A stretch of DNA of 64,000 nucleotides from Eutypella sp. D-1 (GCA_023313575.1 JAJTTP010000006.1:1116001-1180000); one strand, 5' to 3'. Numbered from the stretch's first letter, positions 1 to 10,824 are shown. The notes: generated by a model not told the origin, from the letters alone. A program made the numbers and translations.

Positions 1-767
1 GAGGGCCCACGGGCGCTGTACCGCGGGTGCTCGACTATGGTCGTGGGCTCCATCGGCAAGGACGCCGTGCGCTTCCTCGCCTTCGACGCCCTCCGCGCCG
101 CCCTCGAGGACCCGGACACTCACACCCTAGGTCCCACGCGCTCTGTCGCTGCTGGCATGGCCGCCGGCGTCGTCGCCAGCACCCTTGTTGTCACCCCCTC
201 AGAGCGCGTCAAGACCGCCCTCATAGACGATGCCCGGACCTCGCGCCGCTTCCGCAGCCCCTGGCACTGCGTCTCCGTGCTGGTGCGAGAACAGGGCGTC
301 AGGCATGCGCTTTGGCGCGGTTACGTCACTACGTGAGTATGCCCTCCTTCTTTTCAATTTGGCCTCTCTCGTACTAACCGCAGATGACTGTGCGGTTGCT
401 TTATAGTACCCTAAAACAGATCGGCACTACGGGATTCCGGCTGGGGTCGTACAGCACGATCAAGGACTGGGAGCGGATGCGGGGCATCAACCCGGACGGC
501 CCCGTGATGAGCTTCGCGAACGGCGCCTTCGCCGGCACATTCACAACGCTGGCTACGCAGCCGTTCGACACGGTCAAGACGAAGGCGCAGCAGGCCCGGG
601 TCGTCACCACGACGGAGTCCGTGCGGGCCATCCTCGCTGAGGACGGTGTCAGGGGCTTCTGGCGCGGCACTGTCATGCGCCTCGGCCGGACCGTCATGGC
701 CGGCGGCATCCTGTTCACGGCCAACGAGCAGGCCATGAAGATGTTGAGGGTCATCACGGGCAGGTGA
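1..767 (+). CDS. Mitochondrial carrier (SLC25) protein, tricarboxylate-carrier-like, 5' end cut by window
   Basis: This is the 3' portion of a mitochondrial solute carrier of the inner membrane; the gene begins before the window. The frame is open from base 1 (reading EGPRALYRGCSTMVVGSIGKD), and the exons are 1-332 and 407-767, joined by a 74-nt GT-AG intron (donor GTGAGT at 333, TACTAAC-like branch site near 371, acceptor TAG at 404-406). Two carrier signature motifs of the Px[DE]xx[KR] type are visible, TPSERVK in one repeat and QPFDTVK in the next, each followed by the usual G-x-F/L-W-R-G ending (ALWRG and GFWRG). The segment TPSERVKTALIDDAR resembles the second repeat of fungal citrate/tricarboxylate carriers (Ctp1 family). 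Family membership is firm; the citrate specificity is inferred from similarity only. The first repeat is missing because of the window edge, not because of a mutation. Confidence 0.88.
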
Positions 768-1414
768 TGACGTTATGGGGTGCGGGCTTCGGTGGGCCAT
801 TATAGAGGTTCTAGATCTAGACATCGGTTAGAGCGAGCTCGGTTAAGCACAACACCGTAGGTCTCGTAGTAGTTTTCGGGAGCTAGAGGTTTTAATGCCG
901 AAGATAGAACATAGAATGCGAGAAAATCATGTAACTACTACCCTGCATGTCGATATACAGAAGCCAAGCAAAGGCGTCATCGGCGACCGCGCTGCTAAAC
1001 TCGACTCGGCACAACCCCACACGTCCGGATCCTACCACGGTCGGCATACACATCATCACTTCTCCAGGGCAATCCGGTAGTCCCCGCTTTGGTATAGTAG
1101 AACCAGACGCTGCTATTTCACTAAGTCCTCGATTTGAAATTCAGAGATGGTGGGATGCCCCGGGCTGCTCCGTGCACCCCGCATTGTGCATCATTCTTTG
1201 CTAAGATGGCGCGGGAGAGCCGGGAGTTACCCTGCATGCAATTCCATCCCGTATGCTGTGTAGCGATGTCTTGCAGCTGACTATGAAACCTCGTGAAGTT
1301 TTAAGCTCAAAGAAAGTTGGGAATCGACTAGAAGCTAGCTGCACCGCCTGTCCTAGGTCGTTGTAGTATTGAGCAAGGCGTGGCTCCTAGCGTAGCGACC
1401 GGGAACTCTTAAAA
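768..1414. other. Intergenic region, no gene seen
   Basis: This holds the 3' flank of the carrier gene and the promoter of the M14 peptidase gene. Only short unconvincing reading frames occur in it. No repeat or RNA gene was recognised. Confidence 0.6.
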
Positions 1415-3179
1415 ATGCGGTCATCTATTCAACCCAGACTCGGGCTTTTCCTTTCGCTGATCTTCAATGCCGCCCATGCAAAAACATACGGCGGGAATCA
1501 TGCGCCCGTTCAAAAAGACAGCCCACTCGTCTCCGAGAATTTTCAAGATATAGACGTTGATCTCCGGTCCCCAGCATTTGCCGATCCCGATTCTATCAAC
1601 CCTGGGTGGTCAAACGGGACGCAAGGACCAACCTCTCATGAGACCTTAGGTGAGTGAGTCTTGAATATCAGGATGTACGTGGTTCTGTTCTGACCCCGTC
1701 ACTAGAACATTTCATCTCCTCAATCGTGCAAAGAAACGATTGGGCCAGCCTCCATGTTCCAGACTTCAGATCTGAAGAAGGCCGAACTCTACCCTTGATA
1801 TTCCTGTCCAGCTCCGCACGGGCACCGAAGGAACCCACGGACAGCGCGCCGCGCAAACTTCGGGTCTGGATCCAGGGCGCCATCCATGGGAACGAGCCAG
1901 CAGCGGACCAAGCGGCGCTCGCATTATTGGGAAAGCTAGATGCGAATCAGACATGGGCGGCCTCTTTGCTTGAGAAATTGGACATCCTCCTGCTCCCAAG
2001 GTATAATGCCGACGGAGTTGCCTACTTCCAGCGTGAGCTGGCATCCAACCTAGATCCCAATCGCGACCACACTAAGCTAGCACGCCAGCAGACCCGAGAC
2101 ATCAAAAAAATAGTGGGTGCGTTCTCGCCACACCTTGCCATCGACCTCCACGAGTTCACAGGGACTTTCCGGGCCGGGAACTATATCCATGGTGTCGACT
2201 CGCTCCTTAGCCATGGTAGGAACTTGAATGTGCAGGAGGACATCAGGAATTTGACCAAGGAGCTATTCATCAAGAACATCGGCGCTAGCCTGGAAGGGCA
2301 CGGTTTGAGGTGGGAGACGTACGTGACAAGCTCAAGATGGAACTCAACTCCTGGATCAGAAATTGTCCTGCAAGAGAGCGGAAATGCTGCCAGAACAGGC
2401 CTGGGCGCTTACGGCCTCCTTCGTAAGTGATCATCTTTGAATGAAGTCTTCCAGATCAGTTATATCAGACGATTTGCCGCTAACTGCCGCGCTATATAGA
2501 GTCTGTGACGATTCTTCTTGAAACGAGAGGAATCCGTCTTGCCGACCAGCACTTCCAGCGCCGAGTTGCGACGCAGCTTGTCAAGATCTCGTCGATACTG
2601 GAGACAGCAGTATCCAACTTTGATCACGTGTATTCTACCCTCGAACATGCAGTCGAGAAGTTCATCGCTAGTGACGACGACATCGTCATCACCGACCGAG
2701 GGGTCCAGGGCAACCGCACCTTCACCTTCGTGGATACGACAAATGGCAGTATTGTGCAGGTGCCGGTGCGGTACACCAGCACACAGCCATCCGTACCGGT
2801 TCTGACGCGACCGCGCCCCGAGGGTTATATTATACCGCGGACGTATGCGGACGTCGTGTCGCGGCTGGTCGACTCGGGGGTCGAGGTAGAGACGCTGCCC
2901 TATGAGTTTCGAGGCCCCGTCGAAGTCTTAAACGTCACCTCAGTCCAATTCGGTGGCCGTTACGAAGAGGGCACGGTCCCCGTCACCGTCACCACGAAGC
3001 CGTACCAGAAAGACATCCACCTGCCTGCCGGCAGCTTCTGGATCAGCTCCAGGCAGAGGTACGCCGGGTTGGCGTTTGTGACGCTAGAGCCCGAGTCGAA
3101 GGATGGTTACGTCGCTTTCAACATTATACCTGTGGCCGTTGGTAGTGATTACCCTATTTTCAGGGTACCTAGAGATTGA
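1415..3179 (+). CDS. Secreted M14-family metallocarboxypeptidase
   Basis: Three exons, 1415-1649, 1706-2422 and 2500-3179, give a 543-residue protein. Introns are 56 and 77 nt, with donors GTGAGT and GTAAGT and acceptors CTAG and ATAG, and both joins keep the frame. The N terminus (MRSSIQPRLGLFLSLIFNAAHA) is a signal peptide with a likely cut after AHA at residue 22, so the enzyme should be secreted. Zinc-carboxypeptidase features are in order: HGNEP (His139 and Glu142, zinc ligands), NLDPNRD (substrate-binding Arg near 198), DLHEF (His227, third zinc ligand) and LLETRG (Glu325, catalytic Glu). All key residues are present, so an active protease releasing C-terminal residues is expected. The C-terminal 200 residues form an extra domain of unclear role, as in other fungal extracellular M14 proteins. 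The start was chosen because the ATG has A at -3 and opens directly into the signal peptide. Substrate specificity cannot be read from the sequence. Confidence 0.88.
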
Positions 3180-3572
3180 GTGATATCCTGATCTCAGGAC
3201 TCCAACACCCCGGCTCAAATATGTGGCATGGACACAGTTATAGTGGGCGAAACCTCCTCTCACCTAGCGCAACACAGCCCACTACAAATCCAAGGGCACG
3301 TATGCCGGGCTTGGCTACATCACGACACGTATGTGCTAGCGGGGACTCAATTTCAATTATACGATAGCTCCGGATGATTATTAAGAGACGAGACGCTATA
3401 GGCATGTATAGAAATTATCTCTGCAAACAAAATCAACACTGCGCTGATCCCCCAAACCAATTCCATATCTGTGTCCGTACCATCCTTGCTATTAAAAGAA
3501 ATTCCAACCCTGTAAAAATGCGTTCTCTCCATTGTTCCACGTATCCCGGCAGCCATTTTTCGTAGGTTTTGA
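3180..3572. other. Convergent intergenic region
   Basis: This is the 3' space between the M14 peptidase gene (plus) and the coiled-coil gene (minus). Short reading frames on both strands look like noise. Confidence 0.55.
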
Positions 3573-3724
3573 TTACCCAATGCATAGCCCCCCTACAAGG
3601 CTCAATGCATATCGATCATCAACGTCGTCGAAGATTTCGGTGGTTAGATCAGGGTTGAGGCCAACAAGTTGCTGCTGTCTGAGTTAGCTGGTTACAGTGC
3701 GTTGGGGAGAATTAAGCTACTTAC
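3573..3724 (-). other. Candidate alternative intron (3679-3724) and terminal exon (3573-3678) of the coiled-coil gene
   Basis: Reading the minus strand, the last codons AAA CTG TAA are followed by GT, making the donor CT|GTAAGT. A 46-nt candidate intron ends at AACTCAG (acceptor at 3679-3680). The next exon completes the Leu codon and stays open for 34 more codons (beginning QQQLVGLNPDLTTEIFDD) to a TAA at 3573-3575. Splicing would replace the -SKL terminus by this 34-residue tail; retaining the intron gives the PTS1. The CTAAC near the acceptor is closer than usual for a branch point, and TGTAAC further upstream could serve instead. Transcript evidence is needed to decide whether it is used. 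Confidence 0.45.
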
Positions 3725-4884
3725 AGTTTTGATCTATTCCTAGAGCTCCTCACCCACCCAACTGGCGACTCTCTACGGCGGCTCCTCCGAGACGACCTCC
3801 AGAGTCCGTCCTGCAGCGCCCTGTTCTCGCGGAGTAACATTTCATTCTCGCGCCTTTGTGCCTCGTTCTCCAATCGCTGCGCGTGTATCAGGTCCGCGTC
3901 TCTCTCGTCGCGATCCTGGAAGATCTGGATCCGGGCGGTCGCCTGGATGCTACCCCTCTCCCAGTAGTCTGGTTCGGGGGGGAATAGGACGTGGTGTTGG
4001 GGTGGTTCTGGTTGTTGGACGGAGACCGGGGTGCCTTGACGCGAGGTTCGCTCCTGGGCCTCAGCCTGTGCGCGGCGCAGTTGATCGACCAACTCCATTT
4101 CCCTCATGGCGCTCTCCCGCCGCTGCTGGTAGATCTCCTCCTGAGCATCGGCCAGCTGTCTTCGGAGGCTCCTCTCCACCTCCCGGGCCTCATCGAGCTC
4201 ATTGCGCAGCGCGTCCTCGCGGCACCGTGCCTCCTGGAGCTGCCTGCGCAGATCCTCGATCTCCGCCCGGAGCTTCTTCCTTAGCTCGGCGCCTTCCCGT
4301 CCAGCGGCCCTAAGCTCAAGGTTCTCCTCTTCGAGGGTCAGCACGCGATCTTTCAACAGATCCACTTGCCGGGTGCACTCGTCGAGTTGGTTCTGGAGCA
4401 GTCTCGCCTTCCGCTGGATGTTCTCAAATTGATCTTCGAGTTCGTCAAGGACTCGATTCTCGGTGGTAGGCTTGACCGTGTAGCTGTTGAAAGGGTCATC
4501 GGGCGTGGTAGCTGGTGTCTTGACACAGACGCCGCTGTCTGACATATCTGTCTTGTATCGGTCTTGGGGGAAGGGTGATCGCGCAGGTTCCGTTATCTCA
4601 GTATCAGGAGTGAGTGGCCGTGATGACCCCGTCGACCACGAACTTGAACTGCGAAGACTCGGGCGAAGACTCGGGTTGCGAACATCAAGCATGTCCTGGA
4701 TCTGTCTGGCACAGCCCTTCAACCCGCTGTTAACCGACTGCCAATCGTTCCGGCCCAGGCTGGAAGTTGACCTATGCTTCATGACTTGAGGAGGAAACAG
4801 GCCAAATCTTCCCGACCCCCGCTCGAGAATCTGTCTCATCTTTTCCACCTGCCCGCGATTATCCAAGTCCTCCATCTGAACCAT
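3721..4884 (-). CDS. Coiled-coil protein with C-terminal SKL peroxisomal targeting signal
   Basis: An intronless frame of 387 residues from the ATG at 4884 (A at -3). The first 150 residues are polar and Ser/Pro-rich. A long heptad-rich coiled coil follows (from NRVLDELEDQFENIQRKARL to about QAEAQERTSR), then a Pro/Gln linker (PVSVQQPEPPQHHVLFPPEP) and a second short coiled coil (ENEAQRRENEMLLRENRALQ). The protein ends in a basic tail RSSRNRSKL, a canonical PTS1 tripeptide with a basic residue before it, which suggests import into peroxisomes. The frame stays open upstream to 5202, but that extension looks like a pyrimidine-rich 5' untranslated region, so the downstream ATG is preferred. The TAA stop lies inside a perfect GTAAGT donor; see the alternative terminal exon at 3573-3724. 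I do not recognise the family. Scaffolding on peroxisomes or Woronin bodies is conceivable but is pure inference. Confidence 0.72.
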   Translation of the reverse strand: MVQMEDLDNRGQVEKMRQILERGSGRFGLFPPQVMKHRSTSSLGRNDWQSVNSGLKGCARQIQDMLDVRNPSLRPSLRSSSSWSTGSSRPLTPDTEITEPARSPFPQDRYKTDMSDSGVCVKTPATTPDDPFNSYTVKPTTENRVLDELEDQFENIQRKARLLQNQLDECTRQVDLLKDRVLTLEEENLELRAAGREGAELRKKLRAEIEDLRRQLQEARCREDALRNELDEAREVERSLRRQLADAQEEIYQQRRESAMREMELVDQLRRAQAEAQERTSRQGTPVSVQQPEPPQHHVLFPPEPDYWERGSIQATARIQIFQDRDERDADLIHAQRLENEAQRRENEMLLRENRALQDGLWRSSRRSRRRESPVGWVRSSRNRSKL

Positions 4885-6996
4885 CTTGTCGTTGGTATGC
4901 CAGGAATCGATATGATAGGTGCCCTTCGAGAAGTTAAAAGTGGGATCAAGAGAACAGCCTGGTGTGATGGTGAGAGGACTTTCAAATTTTCTTTGGGTTT
5001 GGGATTGGATTATGTCCGTTCGAATTCGAAGAGAAAAAAAGGCCAGAGGGGAAAAAAGACCGGAACTCGTCGTCGGGGACGTGCGGATTGTCAGGCCCCA
5101 ACACCGTGGGTCTCTGCGAGCTAGTTGTAAACTGATGATAGGTATTTCGTGGTGTTGCATGGTGGTCTGCGTCTTCAATAATACATGATTGGCTGGGTCC
5201 ATGCAGCTGGCGCTCTATTGATAGGTGGGTGTGTCACAATTACGACGGTATGCAGAGGGCTCGGCACTCATGCTAAAGCGTTGCCAGGACCCATATGGAG
5301 ATGGTCCACGATGTCGCCACAGCTAGGTATCGCTACAGATGGGTACACTTCCTCCCGCCCACAACGCTCCTTCACTATGTAGGGGCATAGGCAGATTACC
5401 TGATGCTCGCCTCACCAATGCAATACAAAGACACGCCGTCTGCGTGTGGTCCTGTGGCACCGGCTGATGGTTGGCTGCGTGAGGGCCCGTATCAGCCACT
5501 AAGGGTCTTGCCTATGTTGAGTCCCATAAGACGCCTGCTTGGCTTCTATTCCCTCCCGAGTCTGAGGCTATTCAGATGCCCCGGGGAACTTGCATGATAC
5601 TGGTCCTTCTGAACTAGCCGTCCAGTCCTGAGCCCGGCTTGAGGCTTCGCCCGCAGAAACCCCATATTTAATGCATGGACGTTTACATTAATATTCGGCC
5701 AATATAGTCTGATCTAACGGACGACTTCCCACAGCTGATGTCACCGCTCGGTCTATCCGATGCTAGAACTTTCTGATTAGCTGTTGAGCGCGCATATGGA
5801 GAAACATACTATACGACGTCAGATCGCTTATACGGTGCCGGGTATGTACTTCTATTAGATTAAGCCTCGCCTAATGACGGGAAGGCTCGGAGTGTATATT
5901 AATCCGGAGGGTTGGGGATGACCTCGGAATTGGCGGCTATTGAGGTGAAAGGTTATTTGGCGCCTTAATTGAATTGTATCATTTGTCGATTATCCATCTG
6001 TACAAGGGTCTATCTCTCGCTTAAAGCTTCACGGGCGTGAATACATTGTGTCAAATCATTCCAATGTGAGACCGGGCCCTTGAGAGAACAGTCTCGTGTA
6101 ACCGAGCAGCCGAGTCAAGACCTTCTGAGTCTCCTGCTATTTTCGACGATGGCAAATCCTTATGTCTTTTACTTCTCGTTGATTTGAATTGCCTTCGCCC
6201 AACACTTCATCGAGCATGAGCTCTTACATATGAAGGCGCCTCGTTTGGGCAGAAAAGAACAAAGCTGGGTATTCCTGTACGTTATCCCAGCATATCCCTT
6301 ACGGAGGCTGCATGGGTGATCTAGGGCAGGTTGACAGGAATGCGATCCTTAAACCCATGCCTTCATGCTGGCTTCCCAAGAAAATAGCATCTTCTGATCG
6401 ATTCAACGGACAATGTAGAAAGGATGGTTTGGCGTAGATCTTTTTTGACGTCTTGATATCTACAGCTTGTGCCTGCTCTTAAGCTCGCTTATCACGGTCA
6501 CACCAGGTTCTCGCGTAGCACACTAGCCATATGAGGTGGAAGACTCAATAAACGGCTTGGCTTCGCGAGATATCGAAGGGCGGAGCGGCTGAGACGAGAC
6601 ACTCATGATCATCACCATCCCAATGTTGCTGTTTCATCCGGGTCGTGCCGTCCTAGCCCATCGCTCGCCTGCTGGTAATAGCTCGCCATTTTGTGCTGCC
6701 GTGGGTGAGACTATATGGAAGAAGAAGAACTTAGGCTACGTATTAATGGTTGTCCAATGCATATAACCACCCCAGAGCGTCATCGTTCTATAAGCCATGG
6801 ATGATGTATAAATATGAGAAGGCTTCCTATATATCGTCATAGCGTCGTGGAGTGCGACAATCCCCCTTCGGACTTCAATTGCCACGGTGGCTTCGTTCTC
6901 ATCTTTTGCGATTCTACTACCAGCACTTGTGAATTGCTGCACTTTTAACCTTGGAGAACCGCTGGAGAAGTAATCTGAGAAGCATAAGAAGAAAAG
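4885..6996. other. Intergenic region between divergent coiled-coil and secreted-protein genes
   Basis: This holds the probable promoter and 5' leader of the minus-strand coiled-coil gene (pyrimidine-rich on that strand around 5015-5060) and, at its far end, the promoter of the small secreted protein. No convincing gene, repeat or RNA was seen in the remaining 1.8 kb. Confidence 0.5.
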
Positions 6997-7720
6997 ATGT
7001 ACAGCTACTTACCAACTTTACTCCTGTCAATACAATGCACGGTCCTCGCAGCGTCTTTCGACAACAGCCTGATCAGCAGCCGTGCCACCTGCAAGGGTAC
7101 CCCAAGCACGTACAATGACACAGTAAGAGAGTAAAGTCAAAAATTACCATGACCAGGGAGGGCCTGGGTGGTTTCTTTGTTTCTTCTTCTTCCTAGATTC
7201 GGCTAACCTTTCTACGCGCGACCCCCAGATCCCCAACGCCGGGCTTCCGCGCCTGGTCCAGGGGGGCGGCGCGAAGTACGTGAACTTCATCGGGGTGAAC
7301 CAGAGCCTAGAGGCGGGGGTGATCGCGCCACCGTCGGCGCCATTCGTGCTGGGGAGCCAGCTGAGCCTCGGCGGACTGCCGTCGATGGCGCCACGGGAGG
7401 GCCTGCTACACCTGCGGAGTCTGCGCTTCGCCTGCGGCCTGACCAGCACCACCGCCGCCCCCGGCGACGCCGTCGACACCCCCGCGCCCTGCACTCTTGA
7501 CGTCGTGTGCGAGCCCGTCCGCAAACGCGCCGTCACCCAGAGCCTCACGTACTACCCGTCGGGGGCGCGGGGGCAGAGGTTCGCGTCCGCTACTTTCCTC
7601 TCGGACGACTTCAGCTACCTCACCGGCTGCATCTTCAACCTCACCTCGACTGCCGTCGCCAGCGTCCAGGACGTCGCGCTGCTCCTGGACGACATCCAGT
7701 ACCAGATTGAGAAGTACTGA
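6997..7720 (+). CDS. Small secreted protein of unknown function
   Basis: Two exons, 6997-7122 and 7229-7720, encode 205 residues. The 106-nt intron has donor GTAAGA, branch site GGCTAACC near 7202 and acceptor CCCCCAG, and joins in phase 0. Exon 1 starts with a clear signal peptide (MYSYLPTLLLSIQCTVLA), so a secreted protein is predicted. The mature part has Cys residues in RATCKG, FACGLT, PCTLDVVC and TGCIF, probably disulphide bonded. The C-terminal half (from TQSLTYYPSG to LLLDDIQYQIEKY) reads like a beta-sandwich ending in an LLLDD strand, a pattern I associate with many fungal secreted proteins without known function. The gene is convergent with the GH43 gene. The start ATG has A at -3. 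Function is unknown; an effector or cell-wall role would be a guess. Confidence 0.75.
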
Positions 7721-8311
7721 CCCGCGGACGGGAAGCTGGGCTGTTTGGGGTTAGTGAAATGGACATTGTGCATCTGACGATGTACAGAGGCTAGTTAGGA
7801 GCTAGGACTGCGAACTGAGTGAAACTTGGCTATAGACGGAAAATAGATATATCATAGGTCTAACACTTATTGGGTGACTTTTTCCCTGTTCTCTGCTAGA
7901 TTTGATTTTGGCGGCTGTACTATATATAACAAAGTTTGAAGTTGCTGCAGACAGGGTTCAAGGCGCCAGGGGGAGAGAAGAAGCTCGTATACCCCCTCTT
8001 TTTACACGTGTTCGCTTGTACTCGTACCTTGCATGTTTGTGATCTTGCATGCATGCATACATGCATGCAACCTATATAATGGAACAAGAAGAAACGAAGG
8101 CAAAAAACAACACCCATGGCGTCCACGCTGCATGTAGAACCCTAAAATCATAGCGATGGTATATATCGAGTAAAGACCGAGGTATATCCAATAACTCCAG
8201 GCCCACCGAAAAAGCCAAACATGACATGTGAGAAGGTAGCCTAAAGCCAGAATAGATAGAAAAGGAGAAAGAGAGAGACAGAGAGAAAAAAAAGGAGGAA
8301 GGTCGCTACTG
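7721..8311. other. Convergent 3' intergenic region
   Basis: This is the shared 3' space of the small secreted protein gene (plus) and GH43 gene (minus). It contains a 26-nt near-palindrome at 8045-8070 and a purine-rich run (GA-rich, 8254-8300) just past the GH43 stop codon, which would be CU-rich in that gene's 3' untranslated region. No gene seen. Confidence 0.55.
8045..8070. repeat. Near-perfect palindrome of TGCA units
   Basis: An 11-bp stem (TTGCATGCATG with CATGCATGCAA) surrounds a 4-nt centre. It lies in the 3' space between two convergent genes, so it could form a hairpin in either transcript's tail; no function is known. Confidence 0.5.
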
Positions 8312-9322
8312 CTAGATGATGATAGGCTGTGGTGAGATTCCTTCTAGGGTTGGCGTCACGGACTCAATGAGGCCAGTTTCCGGGTCGAAGGTAAGCCGGT
8401 CGATGGTGGTCTCGCGGTGATACCCGTCGCCATCGGGGATGGCGAAGCGGTGGTACGCGATGTACCAGTCGTCGGTGCCGGGGACGTTGATGATGGACTG
8501 GTGGCCGGTGCCGCGGATGCCGCGGGCGGTGTCCTTCTGCAGGACGATGCCGTGGGAGGTCCAGGGCCCCGTGGCGGCGGGCGCGCTCGCGTAGCCCACG
8601 CGGTAGTCCTCGGACCGCGTGTCGCTGATCGACCACGTCATGTGGTACGTGCCGTCGCGGTAGACGACGAACGGCGCCTCGAGGTAGTCGGCGAGGCCCG
8701 TGTTCTCGCCCAGCGTGTCCCAGTTGACGCTGACCATGTCGTCGTTGAGCTCTGCGTGCAGCGCCCGCCCGTTGCCCCAGTACAGCAGGTATCGACCCGT
8801 CTGCGGGTCGCGGAACGCCATCGGGTCGATGATCTCCATGTCCGCGAGCTCGGGGCGCTCCGTGCCGACGATCATGGCCTCCGGGCGGCCCTCGAAGGGG
8901 CCGTCGGGCGAGGACGCCACTGCCACCCCGATGGTGAGCCGGTTCTCTGCCGCATTGAATCCGCTGTGATAGAAATAGTACGTTCCATCGCGTTCGATAA
9001 TGGCTGGCGCCCAGGCGTTGTTGGTCGCCCAGGGAGAGTGCCCGGGCCCTTCCTGCCCGTCGAGCGTCAGGATCGGGTCCGCGCTCCGGGTCCAGTCGGC
9101 TAGGTTCTTCGACTTCCACGCGTAGAAGGACTTGCCCTCCCAGTTCGGGTCGTCCGCCGTGGGGTATATGTAATACGTGTCCCCGAAGACGATGATGTTG
9201 GGGTCGGCGTTGAAGCCCGATAGGACCGGGCTGTCCCGCTTAGCAAGGCTGGACAAGGGAGCCTGTAGTGACCTGGCGACCAAGCCGGCGATGATGGAGA
9301 GTCCTAAGGAAAGACGATGCAT
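8312..9322 (-). CDS. Secreted glycoside hydrolase family 43 enzyme (arabinofuranosidase/xylosidase type)
   Basis: A single-exon, 336-residue protein. It begins with a signal peptide (MHRLSLGLSIIAGLVARSLQA), followed by LAKR, a possible Kex2 cut. The five-bladed GH43 fold is recognisable from its three acidic residues: Asp40 in FNADPNIIV (general base), Asp166 in EIIDPMAF (pKa modulator) and Glu215 in YLEAPFV (general acid). Other family hallmarks are NNAWAPAI, a GTYYFYHS strand and TGHQSIINVP with its conserved His. Length matches a one-domain GH43 enzyme without a carbohydrate-binding module. It should act outside the cell on arabinose- or xylose-containing plant polysaccharides; the subfamily and exact substrate cannot be decided from sequence reading alone. 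The ATG has A at -3. The gene lies 0.9 kb from a RIP-mutated transposon nest but shows no RIP damage itself. Confidence 0.9.
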   Translation of the reverse strand: MHRLSLGLSIIAGLVARSLQAPLSSLAKRDSPVLSGFNADPNIIVFGDTYYIYPTADDPNWEGKSFYAWKSKNLADWTRSADPILTLDGQEGPGHSPWATNNAWAPAIIERDGTYYFYHSGFNAAENRLTIGVAVASSPDGPFEGRPEAMIVGTERPELADMEIIDPMAFRDPQTGRYLLYWGNGRALHAELNDDMVSVNWDTLGENTGLADYLEAPFVVYRDGTYHMTWSISDTRSEDYRVGYASAPAATGPWTSHGIVLQKDTARGIRGTGHQSIINVPGTDDWYIAYHRFAIPDGDGYHRETTIDRLTFDPETGLIESVTPTLEGISPQPIII

Positions 9323-10200
9323 GGTCGAATTTTGGTATGGGGGATGATGCTGTGCGAGTAGTGTAAATCGGCTGGCACTTTAAGAGCAGTAGTCAGTCAG
9401 GCAGGCAGGCCTGGGTAGGAGAAGTAGGAGAGAACGAGTCAGGCCCACCGGCCTGTATTATACTCCTGGGCCCCGCCCCCATGTCGTTTTCGGCATCATG
9501 ATGCACGATTGAACGTTCGCAACCTGTGCCTGCCCCGCGACAGGCCATCCATGACCAGAGCAGGGCCGAGTGTGCAGTTTCAAGCAGTAAGTGAAACCGA
9601 CAATGGCGTCATGCATTCCCTCGTGATGCTACATAGCTTAGCAGTATCCTCTCCCTACCTACCTTGGATCTAGCAGGGACAAGATCACCGCGCCACGAAC
9701 AACAGTTGGAATGCTAGCGTCTTACCTCGCATGACGCTGCCTAGATAGCCAGCCCAGCCCAATGCACCCCCAATCCAGATGGCTAGAAGAGTCTTTGCAT
9801 CTCATCGTCACTGGGCAGGCAGGCAGACGGGTAGGCTATTAGCCCCCCCTCAAGTGCTATTTCCAATTACCGTTAACACGTGCATTGTCTCGAGCCCGGC
9901 TCCCGGCCGTCTGACTCAAGTACGACGTCTCCCTAGACTGGGCGGCATATTGGCCGGCCCTTGGCCCCCTCCTATGTCATGGTGCACCCGGAATGCAGCC
10001 ATTCAAAAAGTGAGCGAGTTTTGAAAGATGGAAGGCTCCGAATGACGAGGCTAGGTGTTTGGGGGAGCAGGGGCTCTCAGCCAACCGTTGGACATATCGG
10101 GGGGGTGGGATGTTTCCAGATCGGCACTGGAGCAGGCCCAGCTGATCCGAACCACGCGACCGGTTATTATTAGTAGGTACGTACGTAAAGGAAAGAAATA
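9323..10200. other. Promoter of the GH43 gene and left flank of the transposon nest
   Basis: Normal base composition with no convincing gene. The GH43 promoter lies at the left end. Composition changes abruptly to AT-rich at about 10200. Confidence 0.55.
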
Positions 10201-10369
10201 ATAACAGAATAAAAGGTGGTAAGACTGGTGTTATATTTTGGTTTAAAGTTTATTTATTTATTAAAAATAAATACGGGTAAAGCCCGTATCTTTATATAAA
10301 CGGGAAATAAGTATATAAATACATTTTATTAATATATAAATCCATATTAATAATTATTAATAACTAATA
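10201..10369 (-). repeat. Left (3') LTR of the copia element, RIP-mutated on its inner side
   Basis: Aligned without gaps to 25025-25193 at an offset of 14824. In the half nearer the island interior almost all differences are G to A or C to T relative to the right copy. In the outer half the right copy is instead the mutated one. It contains a hairpin at 10271-10289 (atacggg-taaa-gcccgtat, with one RIP-type change in the stem). Confidence 0.85.
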
Positions 10370-10824
10370 TTTACTTTATTTTTTTTTTTCGTATTTAATT
10401 AATTACGAAATATTATAAACGAATAAATAAATAAATAAATAATAAATATTAATAATATTACTCCCGTTTTACCCACCCCTTCAGTTTTAAAACGATTTAA
10501 TTATTTTTAATAAATATCCTTATAACCTTATTTAAGGTAATTTTTATTATAGTATCGGTAAAATTATAAACGTTATAAATCCATTAAATATCGTTAATTT
10601 TTTTATTTTTATAAAATTGCCGTAATACCATTAGGTTAATTATTAATTTTTTTTATTAATATTATTTATTTATATTAAGCATTAATATAAAAAAAGGAAT
10701 TAATATATAAAACTAATAAAGCGTAAAGAAATATTAACCGGATTAAAATAATGTTTAATATATAATAAATAATATAGCTTATATTAAATCCTTAAACTAT
10801 GTTATATATTTTATTAATTAAAAC

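Noticed and set aside
4885..5202. Upstream extension of the coiled-coil protein to the far ATG at 5202
   Set aside because: The extra 106 residues have no coding character and include a pyrimidine-rich leader-like stretch; the ATG at 4884 has a good context and opens the plausible protein.
8417..9103. 228-codon plus-strand frame
   Set aside because: Antisense of the GH43 gene; GC-rich third positions create the open frame.
10150..10210. Target-site duplication of the outer copia element
   Set aside because: The bases beside 10201 do not match those after 25193 (GTCAT), even allowing RIP changes; the outer boundary or one flank may have been altered.
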